Below are positions 17,808-26,541 of a DNA stretch of 64,000 bases, piece after piece (the first letter of the stretch is position 1; each line of letters starts with the position of its first letter). The notes under the pieces are model-generated. The model ran no database searches. It saw only the letters and a list, made by a program, of their open reading frames with translations, and had not been told where the DNA came from. Origin of the DNA: Acetobacter musti (GTDB lineage: Bacteria > Pseudomonadota > Alphaproteobacteria > Acetobacterales > Acetobacteraceae); contig NZ_WOTB01000009.1 of assembly GCF_011516835.1 (NCBI RefSeq), positions 91,776 to 155,775 on the forward strand. The letters run 5' to 3'. The position numbers were made by a program, and so were the translations under genes.

Positions 17808-18440
17808 ATGAGCAATTCGTCCTCTCCGAAGGATCTGCGGTCCCCGGTATCACGTCCGTCCCGGCAGGAAGCCGAGGAGGCTGTCCGCGTTCTTCTGCGC
17901 TGGGCGGGGGAAGATCCCGGACGGGAGGGTCTGCTGGACACGCCGTCCCGCGTCGCGCGGGCCTACGAGGAATTTTTTGAGGGCTATCACATCAGTCCTG
18001 AAGAGCTGCTTGCGCGGACATTCGCGGAAGTTGAGGATTATGACGAGATTGTCCTGCTTCGCGATATCCGGTTCGAGAGCCACTGCGAGCATCATATGGC
18101 GCCGATCATCGGTCGTGCGCATGTGGCTTATCTTCCGCGCCGGCGGGTGGTGGGGATTTCAAAACTGGCGCGGGTGGTTGAGGCCTATGCGCGGCGGTTT
18201 CAGATTCAGGAGCGTCTGACCGCGCAGATTGCCAACACGATCGATGCGGTTCTGGAGCCGCATGGAACAGCGGTGATTCTGGAGGCGGGTCATCAGTGCA
18301 TGACGACGCGGGGGGTCCATCGTCCGGGGGTGTCGATGGTGACGAGCCGTATGCTCGGGGTGTTTCGGGAAAATTCGGATACCCGGCGGGAGCTGATGGC
18401 GATGCTTAACCGCCCGACGATTGGCGAACTTTCCGCCTGA
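17808..18440 (+). CDS. folE: GTP cyclohydrolase I (FolE, type IA)
   Basis: 210 aa from ATG 17808 (a GTG one codon earlier is also possible). It catalyses GTP to 7,8-dihydroneopterin triphosphate, first step of folate and queuosine precursor synthesis, in the cytosol. The zinc motif [10 protein letters not shown] (Cys93, His96) and the second zinc cysteine in [13 protein letters not shown] are intact, as is [20 protein letters not shown]. Length and order match the classic FolE. A strong hairpin terminator follows. Confidence 0.97.
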   Translation: MSNSSSPKDLRSPVSRPSRQEAEEAVRVLLRWAGEDPGREGLLDTPSRVARAYEEFFEGYHISPEELLARTFAEVEDYDEIVLLRDIRFESHCEHHMAPIIGRAHVAYLPRRRVVGISKLARVVEAYARRFQIQERLTAQIANTIDAVLEPHGTAVILEAGHQCMTTRGVHRPGVSMVTSRMLGVFRENSDTRRELMAMLNRPTIGELSA

Positions 18441-18449
18441 GTGCAAGGG

Positions 18450-18488
18450 AAAGTCTTCCGGATTTGAGGCTTTAACCCGGAAGACTTT
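18450..18488 (+). terminator. intrinsic terminator after folE
   Basis: Perfect 12-bp stem AAAGTCTTCCGG/CCGGAAGACTTT around a 15-base loop, starting 10 bp after the folE stop; the stem itself ends in TTT followed by TC. Confidence 0.75.
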
Positions 18489-18595
18489 TCAGCCGGATCT
18501 GATTCCGGATTTTATGGACAGCAGGCCGGGCTCTGGCCTGGTCCGGAAAGGACGTCGGTCCCCTCATCCCGTTCAGGAATCAGGGGACTGCGTGC

Positions 18596-19213
18596 TTATT
18601 TTTCCACGATATTCCATGTGACCACGAAATGATTCGGGACCGGTGAACTCGGCGTCATACCGACCGACGCGCTGATCTGTTTGCTTTTATAGAGATCGCT
18701 GATCGCTTTCTGATCTGCCTGGACAGCCTCGTTGCTGACGGGGGAGCCGGGACGCAGTTTTGTCACCGCGGTCAGGGCGTCTGTCGATATTTTGGAATTC
18801 CCTGAGAAGACCACACCATCCACGACCGGTGCGACGCTGGCCTGTTCACTGATGACCCAGTTAACCTCCACGTTCTTTCCGATGAATTTCAGGCCGCCGC
18901 CAAACGAGCTGCCGATATTCTTCGACTTGTACAGATCCTCAACGGCGCCCAGCCCTTGGTCGATCTGGGTCTGCGTCACCATGTCTCCGACATGAAATGG
19001 CACGACCCCCATGATTTCGGCGGTCGAAACCTGCTTATTTCCGGAAATATTAAGGGCTTTGAGTTTGAGCGGCTCGTTCGGGCCGGGCGCTGAGGCGGCG
19101 AGAGCATCCGTTGGCGCGATGCTGAGAACGGCGGCACCGGAGAGCATGAGACCGAGTCCTGCGGTCAGGTATCGCACCCTGAGGCGACGGGAACGCGGTG
19201 AGGTTTCGGTCAT
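18596..19213 (-). CDS. secreted protein with two POTRA-like domains
   Basis: 205 aa. An N-terminal signal (YLTAGLGLMLSGAAVLSIAP, then TDALA) precedes two repeats of the POTRA type: LKALNISGNKQVSTAEIMGV with VTQTQIDQGLGAVEDLYKSK, and VDGVVFSGNSKISTDALTAV with AVQADQKAISDLYKSKQISA. Each ends in a strand-like VNWVISE or VTWNIVE. POTRA domains normally sit in front of an Omp85 beta-barrel, but this protein stops after the second repeat and has no barrel. It could be a periplasmic chaperone-like accessory of outer-membrane assembly. GGAGAG precedes the ATG. Confidence 0.8.
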   Translation of the reverse strand: MTETSPRSRRLRVRYLTAGLGLMLSGAAVLSIAPTDALAASAPGPNEPLKLKALNISGNKQVSTAEIMGVVPFHVGDMVTQTQIDQGLGAVEDLYKSKNIGSSFGGGLKFIGKNVEVNWVISEQASVAPVVDGVVFSGNSKISTDALTAVTKLRPGSPVSNEAVQADQKAISDLYKSKQISASVGMTPSSPVPNHFVVTWNIVEK

Positions 19214-19547
19214 AGGTTATGCTCTCCGGACTGATTTTTCTGGTGTAATGATGCACACGCGCCGGATGCTGCCAAGGCCGTACAGGCTGTTTCGCGCTCA
19301 TTATGGTGACGGCTGCCTGGTGAAATTACGCGGGCTGCCGGTCAGCGCGACATAGGCGGCGATCTCCGTCAGGCGATGTGATCCGGATTGGAGGCGGCTG
19401 GAACCGGGCCTCCGCTTGCCTGCCGTGACGCGCTCTTCCTGCGAGGAGAGGAGAATGCGCGCGAGCAGGTCTGGCGCGATGTGAATACGCCGGAGCGGCA
19501 CAGTTTCTGCTCACTGTTTCTTAAAAGAGCTCTGCGACGCTTCGTCC
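19214..19547. other. divergent intergenic region
   Basis: 334 bp between the leftward POTRA gene and the rightward TPR gene. It must contain both promoters. Short open frames here have no support. No repeat or RNA structure stands out. Confidence 0.5.
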
Positions 19548-21062
19548 ATGACGAAGACCGCTCCCTGTTCTCCCTCCCCTGCCCCATCGGAATCCCGGTC
19601 AGCGCCTCCGGCGGACTCTCCGGCGGAATACGGCGCGTCCCTGCAGCTGGCCGGCCGGCTGGAAGAAGCGGCGGTCGCCTATCGCGAGGCTCTTGCGCAG
19701 AACCCTGACGACGCCCGCACACTGAGCAATTATGGAGGTCTGCTTTGCTCTTTCGGAGCGTTCCGGCCCGCGCACAGTCTGCTTATGCGTGCCGTGACGC
19801 TTGCGCCGGATCTGGCCGATGCATGGAGCAATCTTGGAAACGTGCTGCAGCAGATGCAGCATTTCGACGAAGCGATTGCGGCGTATTCGAACTGCCTGCG
19901 GCTCAGCCAGGCGCATCCGCTTGCTCTGAGCAATCTCGGGGTCGCGCTGGACTGCCGCGGCGAACATGCGATGGCGCAGAACTTTCACCGTGTCGCGGTC
20001 AGGCTGGCGCCGGAGAATGCCGAAAATCATACAAATTTTGCCATCTCGCTTCTGTCTGCCGGCGATTATCAGAATGGCTTTCGCGAGTATGAGTGGCGCT
20101 GGAAAACGCGGACAACGCGCCCGCACGGGATGACTGCGCCGTTGTGGAAGGGAGAGTCTTTCGTCGGACAGACTCTTCTGATCCATACCGAGGGTGGCTT
20201 CGGCGATATGGTGCAGTTCGCACGATTCATTCCGCTGGCCGTCCGGCGTGGCGGACGTGTTATCGTCAGGGTGCGGCGGGAGCTTCTGAGCCTGCTTGAG
20301 GACTCTTTCCCTGGCCAGGAATTCGTCACGGAGGATACGCCGCCGCCGGCACATGACATTCAGTGCCCGGTGCTGAGCCTGCCGCCGGCGCTTGGTATCA
20401 CACTGGATACGATCCCGGCGTCCGGCGGCTTTCTCACGGCAGATCCGGGAAAGGTCGCACGGTGGCGGGGCCAGCTTGCCGAAGATGCTGTGGCCCGGGG
20501 TGCGTCGCCCCGGGCGTTTCGTGTCGGTCTCGTCTGGGCCGGGGCGCCGCATTCGGAAATCCGGGAAGCTGAAATTGCCGATAAGCGGCGCTCGACGGAT
20601 CTGGCCACTCTGGCGCCTCTGCTGACCTCGGCGCCCGGTGTTCAGTTTTACTCTTTGCAGGTGGGGGCGAAGGCGGAACAGGCCAGGCACCCGCCTGAAG
20701 GAGTTCAGCTTATCGACCATACGGCGGAACTGCGTGACTTCAGCGATACGGCTGCTCTGATCAGCAATCTGGACCTTGTTATCGCTGTCGACACCTCAAC
20801 GGCGCATGTCGCGGCCGGCCTTGGCAAACCTGTCTGGCTGATGTCGCGCTACGATCAGTGCTGGCGATGGCTGGCGAAGAGGACCGACTCTCCCTGGTAT
20901 GATTCGGTCACGATTTACCAGCAGGACAAACCGCTGGACTGGTCGGGCCCGGTTCGCCGGATGAGCCAGAATCTGAAGGCGCTTTCCGCTAAGCGCCACG
21001 ACACACTTGCCCTGGAAGCAACCGGTGCTGTGGTTCAGATGTCGAGCAGTTCAACGGACTGA
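19548..21062 (+). CDS. TPR repeat protein with glycosyltransferase-like (GT-B) C-terminus
   Basis: 504 aa. The N-terminal 150 residues are four to five TPR repeats (AGRLEEAAVAYREALAQNPD, APDLADAWSNLGNVLQQMQH, HPLALSNLGVALDCRGEHAM). The C-terminal 300 residues resemble the GT9/GT41-like domain: LLIHTEGGFGDMVQFARFIP, FRVGLVWAGAPHSE, and DLVIAVDTSTAHVAAGLGKP, which is the donor nucleotide site of heptosyl- and O-GlcNAc-transferase-like proteins. There is no signal or membrane segment. A sugar transfer to protein or flagellin/glycan is a plausible role but unproven. Its 3' end overlaps parE (opposite strand) by 28 bp. Confidence 0.85.
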   Translation: MTKTAPCSPSPAPSESRSAPPADSPAEYGASLQLAGRLEEAAVAYREALAQNPDDARTLSNYGGLLCSFGAFRPAHSLLMRAVTLAPDLADAWSNLGNVLQQMQHFDEAIAAYSNCLRLSQAHPLALSNLGVALDCRGEHAMAQNFHRVAVRLAPENAENHTNFAISLLSAGDYQNGFREYEWRWKTRTTRPHGMTAPLWKGESFVGQTLLIHTEGGFGDMVQFARFIPLAVRRGGRVIVRVRRELLSLLEDSFPGQEFVTEDTPPPAHDIQCPVLSLPPALGITLDTIPASGGFLTADPGKVARWRGQLAEDAVARGASPRAFRVGLVWAGAPHSEIREAEIADKRRSTDLATLAPLLTSAPGVQFYSLQVGAKAEQARHPPEGVQLIDHTAELRDFSDTAALISNLDLVIAVDTSTAHVAAGLGKPVWLMSRYDQCWRWLAKRTDSPWYDSVTIYQQDKPLDWSGPVRRMSQNLKALSAKRHDTLALEATGAVVQMSSSSTD

Positions 21063-23074
21063 GACTGTGCGTGCTCCTGAATGAAGGCGTAGCGCAGTTC
21101 CGGCTTCCGGCCCATCAGGCTTTCGACCCGCTCCCGTGTTTCCATTCTGTCTTCCGGTCGGGCGATGACGCGGAGCAGAGTGCGCCGGGACGGATCCATT
21201 GTTGTTTCCTTTAGGTCTTTCGGCGGCATTTCTCCGAGACCTTTAAAGCGGGAAACTTCTACTTTCGCGTTTGCTTTGAACTGCGTCCGGATCTTTCGCT
21301 CGCGATCGGCATCGTCCATCGCGTAGATGGTTCTGGCGCCCTGTGTCAGGCGATAGAGCGGCGGCTGGGCGAGATAGAGATTTCCGCCCCGGATCAGTTC
21401 CGGCAGTTCGCGGAAGAAGAACGTCATCAGCAGGGAGGCGATATGCGCGCCGTCCACGTCGGCGTCGGTCATGATGATGACGCGACCGTAGCGGAGTTTG
21501 CTGTGGTCGAAGCGGTCTCCGATGCCGCAGCCCAGAGCTTCCACCAGATCGCGCAGCTCCTGATTCGCTCTCAGTTTTTCGGCTGAAGCGCTGGCGACGT
21601 TGAGGATCTTGCCCCTCAGCGGCAGAACGGCCTGTGTTTCCCGGTTGCGCGCCTGTTTCGCCGAGCCGCCGGCCGAATCGCCTTCGACCAGGAAAATCTC
21701 TGTCTCTTCGGCTTTTTCGCGCGTGCAGTCCGTCAGTTTCCCGGGAAGACGGAGCCTGCGCGTGGCGCTTTTACGCGGAGTATCCTTCTGCTCGCGGCGC
21801 CGCACACGATCTTCGGCGCGCTCCACCACGAAGGCGAGAAGCGAATCGGCCTGGGCCGGGTTGGCGGAAAGCCAGTGATCGAAGCGGTCACGCAGGGCGG
21901 TCTCGACAAGCTTCGCCGCCTCTGAACTGGTGAGCTTTTCTTTTGTCTGGCCCTGAAACTGGGGGTCCCGGATGAACAGCGACAGCTGCGCCACGACAGC
22001 GCCGAGGATATCCTCCGCCGTGATGATGCTGGCACGTTTGTTCGACCGCTGTTCGCCCCAGGCGCGCATGCCTTTCAGGAGCGCCGCGCGGCACCCGGCT
22101 TCATGCGTTCCGCCCTGAGGTGTCGGGATCGTATTGCAGAAAGAAACGAAGCCGGAATTTCCGGATTCGAGAAATGCGATGGCCCATTCGACCCGGCCTG
22201 TCGGCTTTCCGTTCACTTCCGGCAGATCGGCGTCACCGGCCCAGATCGGCGCGAGGAGCGGGGCGTGTGCGCCAAGTTCATCGGAGAGGCTGTCCGCAAG
22301 GCCGCCCGGGAAATGCAGGATGGCTTCGGCCGGCGTCTGATCTCCGGAGCGGATCAGGGATGGATCGCAGATCCATCTGATGGTCACGCCACGGAAAAGA
22401 AAGGCTTTCGAGCGGCAGAGACGATACAGGCGGGCCGGCTGGAAGGCGTGTGTGCCGAATATCTCGGGATCGGGCCGGAAGCGGATCTGCGTGCCGCGCC
22501 GGTTTGGCGCCGCTCCGACTTTTTCGACCGGGCCAAGCGGAATTCCCCGCGCGTACACCTGCCGCCACAAAGTGCGCTCGCGGGCGACCTCGACTTCGAA
22601 CGAGGAGGTCAGCGCGTTTACGACCGACGAGCCGACGCCGTGCAGGCCGCCGGAGGTCGCGTAGGATTTGTCCGAAAATTTTCCGCCCGCGTGCAGTGTC
22701 GTGAGGATGACCTCCAGGGCGGAGCGATCGGGGAAACGGGGATGCGGATCGACGGGGATGCCGCGACCGTTATCGCGGATCGTCAGCCAGTTATCGCGAT
22801 CGAGTGTGACGTCGATTGTCGATGCGTGGCCGGCTACGGCCTCGTCCATCGAGTTGTCGAGAATCTCGGCGGCGAGATGATGCAGAGCGGCCTCGTCGGT
22901 GCCGCCGATATACATGCCGGGGCGGCGTCTGACAGGCTCCAGCCCTTCCAGAACCTCGATCGCGCTGGCGTCGTAGGCGTTGCCGCCCTCCCCGGCTGCC
23001 GCCGGGACTTCAGACGTTTCTTTCGGGGCCGGCTGTTTCGGGGAGGCCCCGTCTGTCGGGAAGAGATCACTCAT
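21035..23074 (-). CDS. parE: DNA topoisomerase IV subunit B
   Basis: 679 aa, the length of alphaproteobacterial ParE and shorter than GyrB. The GHKL ATPase starts after about 30 residues: GLEPVRRRPGMYIGGTDEAA, EILDNSMDEAVAGHA, IRDNGRGIPVDPH, and TSGGLHGVGSSVVNALT. The Toprim motif FLVEGDSAGGSAKQARNRET and IIMTDADVDGAHIASLLMTF are intact. With ParC it decatenates daughter chromosomes. No parC is nearby. Assignment to ParE over GyrB rests on length and on the RRRLRLPGKLTDC region before the Toprim. Confidence 0.93.
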   Translation of the reverse strand: MSDLFPTDGASPKQPAPKETSEVPAAAGEGGNAYDASAIEVLEGLEPVRRRPGMYIGGTDEAALHHLAAEILDNSMDEAVAGHASTIDVTLDRDNWLTIRDNGRGIPVDPHPRFPDRSALEVILTTLHAGGKFSDKSYATSGGLHGVGSSVVNALTSSFEVEVARERTLWRQVYARGIPLGPVEKVGAAPNRRGTQIRFRPDPEIFGTHAFQPARLYRLCRSKAFLFRGVTIRWICDPSLIRSGDQTPAEAILHFPGGLADSLSDELGAHAPLLAPIWAGDADLPEVNGKPTGRVEWAIAFLESGNSGFVSFCNTIPTPQGGTHEAGCRAALLKGMRAWGEQRSNKRASIITAEDILGAVVAQLSLFIRDPQFQGQTKEKLTSSEAAKLVETALRDRFDHWLSANPAQADSLLAFVVERAEDRVRRREQKDTPRKSATRRLRLPGKLTDCTREKAEETEIFLVEGDSAGGSAKQARNRETQAVLPLRGKILNVASASAEKLRANQELRDLVEALGCGIGDRFDHSKLRYGRVIIMTDADVDGAHIASLLMTFFFRELPELIRGGNLYLAQPPLYRLTQGARTIYAMDDADRERKIRTQFKANAKVEVSRFKGLGEMPPKDLKETTMDPSRRTLLRVIARPEDRMETRERVESLMGRKPELRYAFIQEHAQSQSVELLDI

Positions 23075-23152
23075 GAGGGGTCTGTCCCCCGGCGGCCGGG
23101 ATTCGTCAAGAAGTCTGTTGCTCCGCCGGGACTTCAGACGGTCGGCTTCACG

Positions 23153-23674
23153 TTACGCGCGCTTCGTGCGACTCCGGCGGCGGGCTGAGCTTTTCGCGGC
23201 GGCGGGCGCCTCACAGGTCTCGAAGACCGCGGGCTGCATGACGTCCCGGGCCTGAGCGTAGTTTGACAGATCGTGCTCGTTATCCAGCGCGGCGACTTCA
23301 TCGAACATCGCCATGCGCTGCAGGCAGAAGATCGTGCCGGACTGCACGCCGTGCTCAGACTGGATGTTCGCGAGCTGCGTGATGTAGTCATCATGCTCAC
23401 GCTGCGCGCTGCTGCCGTACGTGGTCTTGAAATAGGTGTTGAGGCGCTGTTCGCCGGCAAGAAGACTGCTGCGGAACTTCGCGACAAATTCATTGTAACG
23501 GTCCTGGGCCTTGCATGACAGGGCCGTCACCATGAGTTCGCTTTTCAGGCCCTGAATATCAAAAGCTTCACGGGCCGGGGAACTTCCGCAACTTGCCGCG
23601 GAGGCCAGCGTGCTGCAGGACAGACCGGCCAGCAGGAGGCCGGCAGCGGCAAGACGGGAGAAAGCCGAAGACAT
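23153..23674 (-). CDS. secreted protein of unknown function
   Basis: 173 aa from ATG 23674, chosen because GGAGAG lies 7 bp upstream; an earlier ATG at 23689 lacks this. A clear signal peptide (SRLAAAGLLLAGLSCSTLAS, then AASC) is followed by a helical domain with four cysteines (SCGSSPAR, LSCKAQDRY, IFCLQRM, FETCEAP) and a basic tail SSARRRSRTKRA. The spacing suggests two disulfides in a periplasmic helical bundle. No family recognised. It lies downstream of the parE start on the same strand and may have its own promoter. Confidence 0.8.
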   Translation of the reverse strand: MSSAFSRLAAAGLLLAGLSCSTLASAASCGSSPAREAFDIQGLKSELMVTALSCKAQDRYNEFVAKFRSSLLAGEQRLNTYFKTTYGSSAQREHDDYITQLANIQSEHGVQSGTIFCLQRMAMFDEVAALDNEHDLSNYAQARDVMQPAVFETCEAPAAAKSSARRRSRTKRA

Positions 23675-24023
23675 ACAGAGTCTCTCCAAAAAGGATTCGC
23701 GCAGGTTGTATGCCTGCGCATCTGACCGGAGGCGAGAATTTTTTGAAACCTGTTTGTTAACCAGGCTCGCTATAACGCCGATATCAAAGATAAATTATTA
23801 TTTTCTGGCAGGTTGCATGTCTGCCATCCGGCTGTCGTGCGACCCTGTACGGGTCGGTCCGGCGCCTTTTGCGCCGAATCGAGGCTGACCGCGTGTCATC
23901 CATGCCGGCCCGTGACCTTTCAACAATGGCCGCGTTGCTCTAGAGCCTGTGGCAGCCTGGATCTGTGGCGACTCGCCATCAGATCGAAAAGTCTTTCACT
24001 CACCAGAATTGCGGAGCCTTTGC
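23675..24023. other. intergenic region with double hairpin
   Basis: 349 bp between two divergent genes. AT-rich around 23740-23800 (likely promoter for the leftward gene). At 23841-23875 there are two consecutive hairpins, GACCC-tgtac-GGGTC and GGCGC-ctttt-GCGCC. Their tight spacing is unusual; they may be a structured leader or a terminator pair. No gene found. Confidence 0.5.
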
Positions 24024-24548
24024 GTGCGACTGCGAGTTTTAGTCATGCCGGTTCTTACCGCCGGTCTTCTGACGGGATGTAATCACGGCGCGTTGCAGAC
24101 CGGAATTACCGGAACCCCGGATCCTTTCGGCAGCGTCAGAACATCTGCCGTCTGTCAGGTTTCACCGCCGAAAGCGGGGCCGACCGGTGATCTGGTGAGT
24201 TCGATGACCGTCCGCAGCGACGATGGCCGCTGCCTCCTCAGCGTTGCGGCACCTGATGGCGGGCATTACGCTTCGTTTGGTGTCTCTCCGGCGCCGGAAC
24301 ACGGGAAAGCCTTCCTCTATACTCTGGATGGCAGGGTCCAGATTTCTTACACCCCGTCCCTGGGATACGCCGGTACGGACACGTTCACGGCAATTCTGAT
24401 TCGCGGACCGGGGCAGAAGCGTGACCGGGTGACGGTGACCGCGACGGTGGACGCGACGGGTGTCGTTCTGCCGAAGCCAGCCGTTTCCGAGCCGCCCAAG
24501 GCTGAAAAAACCACGAAGAAGGCTCCGGTGCGCCGCCGGCGCAAGTAA
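24024..24548 (+). CDS. lipoprotein with bacterial Ig/cadherin-like domain
   Basis: 174 aa from GTG 24024, which gives a compact lipoprotein signal (VRLRVLVMPVLTAGLLTGC) with Cys19 as lipidation site. An upstream ATG at 23949 would place the lipobox too deep. The middle of the protein, DGRVQISYTPSLGYAGTDTF followed by TAIL, has the pattern of Ig-like Big_9/cadherin-like repeats. The C-terminus is Pro/Lys/Arg-rich. Likely anchored to the outer membrane facing the periplasm; its partner is unknown. Confidence 0.75.
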   Translation: MRLRVLVMPVLTAGLLTGCNHGALQTGITGTPDPFGSVRTSAVCQVSPPKAGPTGDLVSSMTVRSDDGRCLLSVAAPDGGHYASFGVSPAPEHGKAFLYTLDGRVQISYTPSLGYAGTDTFTAILIRGPGQKRDRVTVTATVDATGVVLPKPAVSEPPKAEKTTKKAPVRRRRK

Positions 24549-24687
24549 TACCGGAATATGGTGCCGGGCGGTTCTTTCGCGCCCGGTACGACTGACAGTC
24601 CGGGTTTGTGGTGCACCGGTTTTGTGGCCGCCGGGTCTGAGCAGCGTGTCCGGCGACAGCACACTCAGTGCGGGGGCAAAGCCGGGT

Positions 24688-25137
24688 TCAGATGGAGAAC
24701 GAGATCGGTTCGGTAAGAGGTTTACGCAAACCTGCCGCTTCGGCCCGCCGGATGAGATCATCGAGTGTCAGATCCCGCAGCTTCGAGACCAGTTCCGTTT
24801 CCTGTTCAGACCAGAACGGGTCGATAACCTTTCCAAACAGATCACCCGAAGGGCCATCATCGCTGTCAGAGTCGGTGTTTACGACTGTTGCGACGATTTC
24901 GGCGACGCTGATATCGCGGCGCGGGCGTCCTAGATGGTAACCGCCGCGCGGACCACGGACGCTTTCAAGAAGAGATGAGCGGGACAGAGCCTGCAGCAGC
25001 GGCTCGATGCCCCGCCGGGCCAGGCCGGCGCGTTCGGCGATATCGGCCGCGCTGACTGTGCCGGTCCGTCCGGCGTGAAACGCGACATCCAGCATGATAA
25101 GCACGGCGACAAGTGCGCGGTCTCTGCGCAGCAGCAT
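24688..25137 (-). CDS. Rrf2 family transcriptional regulator
   Basis: 149 aa. The winged HTH is typical: LIMLDVAFHAGRTGTVSAAD, IAERAGLARRGIEPLLQALS, SSLLESVRGPRGGYHLGRPR, ISVAEIV. IscR, NsrR and RirA use three cysteines to hold an iron-sulfur cluster; this protein has no cysteine at all, so it cannot hold such a cluster by that route. It stands divergent from cysK, and Rrf2 proteins beside cysK (CymR, for example) often control cysteine synthesis. The inference that it controls cysK rests on position. Confidence 0.85.
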   Translation of the reverse strand: MLLRRDRALVAVLIMLDVAFHAGRTGTVSAADIAERAGLARRGIEPLLQALSRSSLLESVRGPRGGYHLGRPRRDISVAEIVATVVNTDSDSDDGPSGDLFGKVIDPFWSEQETELVSKLRDLTLDDLIRRAEAAGLRKPLTEPISFSI

Positions 25138-25175
25138 AATCGTTCCCCAGATGCGCGTTGGTTCTCCTTCCTATA

Positions 25176-25189
25176 CCTCAGAGATGAGG
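25176..25189. promoter_or_regulatory. inverted repeat CCTCA-gaga-TGAGG in the Rrf2/cysK gap
   Basis: Short perfect inverted repeat (5-base arms, 4-base spacer) preceded by TATA, 39 bp before the Rrf2 start. It is the best operator candidate in the 235-bp divergent gap. Short arms make chance possible. Confidence 0.4.
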
Positions 25190-25372
25190 ACTCGTCACAT
25201 ATGCTTTTGAACCGATGTAAATAACGCCGGAGAGCGGATTATCCACGGCCGGATCACGTGCTATGAGGGCAGGAAGATTTATCCGGCGTTCTCTGTCGGG
25301 CATTGTACGATGTCATGACTTACCCCGTTAAGGGGCTGTACGACAGGAACCGATCAGGCGGGAGCAGGACAG

Positions 25373-26362
25373 GTGGCACCAGAAACAGACGCTCAGCACG
25401 GCCATTTCGGGTTTGCTCCGCCACGCGGACGGGTTTTCAGCTCTATTGTCGATGCTGTCGGCGGAACGCCGCTCGTCGCGTTGCCACGTCTCACGATGGA
25501 AGATCGTCTGCCGGCGAACATTCTTCTCAAACTGGAATTTTTCAATCCGCTTGGTTCGGTCAAGGACCGGATTGGCGCGGCGATGGTGATCGCTGCCGAA
25601 CAGGAGGGGCTGATCACACCGGGGCGAAGCGTGCTTGTCGAGCCGACATCGGGCAATACAGGCATCTCTCTTGCCTTCGTTGCCGCGTCGCGGGGCTATC
25701 GCCTGATCGTCACGATGCCGGAAGGGGCTTCGATCGAGCGCAGGAAGATGCTGCGGCTCATGGATGCGCAGGTCGAGCTCACGCCGTCGCGGCTCGGCAT
25801 GGCTGGCGCCATTGCCCGCGCCAGAGAGATTCTCAAAACCACACCGGATGCCTGGATGCCGGGACAGTTCGACAATCCCGCCAACCCGCTTGTGCATGAA
25901 AAGACGACGGCTGAAGAGATCTGGCGGGACACGGATGGCGCGGTTGATATCGTCGTCGCCGGCGTCGGCACCGGGGGCACCGCGTCGGGGATCGCGCATG
26001 CGCTGAAGCCCCGTAAAAAGGGGCTGCAGGTGTGGGGGGTGGAACCTGTGGAAAGCGCGATTCTGAACGGTGACGAGCCGGGGCCGCATGGCATCCAGGG
26101 CATTGGCCCTGGATTCTGTCCTCAGACGCTCGATGTTTCGGCTCTGGACGGTGTTCTGACAGTCTCCGAGAGGGAGGCGCTGGCGGCTGCGCGACGCTGT
26201 GCGCGTATTGACGGCATTCCGATCGGTATTTCGTCGGGCGCCGCGCTGCATGCGGCGATCACGCTCGCGCGGCGACCGGAGAATAAGGACACAACGATTG
26301 TTGCCATCGCGCCATCTTTTGCCGAGCGTTATCTCTCCACATCACTTTTCAACGGGCTCTGA
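25373..26362 (+). CDS. cysK: cysteine synthase A (O-acetylserine sulfhydrylase)
   Basis: 329 aa from GTG 25373. PLP family with Lys64 in NPLGSVKDRIG, PTSGNTGISLAFVAASRGYR for phosphate and asparagine binding, VVAGVGTGGTASGIAHALKP, and PIGISSGAALHAA near the C-terminus. It makes cysteine from O-acetylserine and sulfide in the cytosol. The Rrf2 regulator is divergent. Cystathionine beta-synthase-type proteins have similar motifs, but the length and absence of CBS domains favour CysK. The only other sulfur gene nearby is metZ, about 8 kb upstream. Confidence 0.95.
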   Translation: MAPETDAQHGHFGFAPPRGRVFSSIVDAVGGTPLVALPRLTMEDRLPANILLKLEFFNPLGSVKDRIGAAMVIAAEQEGLITPGRSVLVEPTSGNTGISLAFVAASRGYRLIVTMPEGASIERRKMLRLMDAQVELTPSRLGMAGAIARAREILKTTPDAWMPGQFDNPANPLVHEKTTAEEIWRDTDGAVDIVVAGVGTGGTASGIAHALKPRKKGLQVWGVEPVESAILNGDEPGPHGIQGIGPGFCPQTLDVSALDGVLTVSEREALAAARRCARIDGIPIGISSGAALHAAITLARRPENKDTTIVAIAPSFAERYLSTSLFNGL

Positions 26363-26440
26363 CGGACGGGCTCTGGCAGACTGGGCCGGACGGATTACGC
26401 GGCCCAGGCAGCTTCCCTGTTCTGTTGCGAACAGCGTCGG

Positions 26441-26472
26441 GTAATGAAAGGCCCATATGGGCCTTTCATTAC
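26441..26472. terminator. 32-bp perfect palindrome, bidirectional terminator
   Basis: GTAATGAAAGGCCCAT followed directly by its exact complement. It lies between the convergent cysK and OmpA-type genes, the place for a shared terminator. The central GGCCC/GGGCC stem is strong; AT-rich arms on both sides give short U-tracts in each direction. Confidence 0.8.
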
Positions 26473-26541
26473 ACTGTTATTCAGTATCTTTGTGTGGCGT
26501 TAAGGCGGATGCGAATAATTCGCCATGTGTCGCCAGACTGA

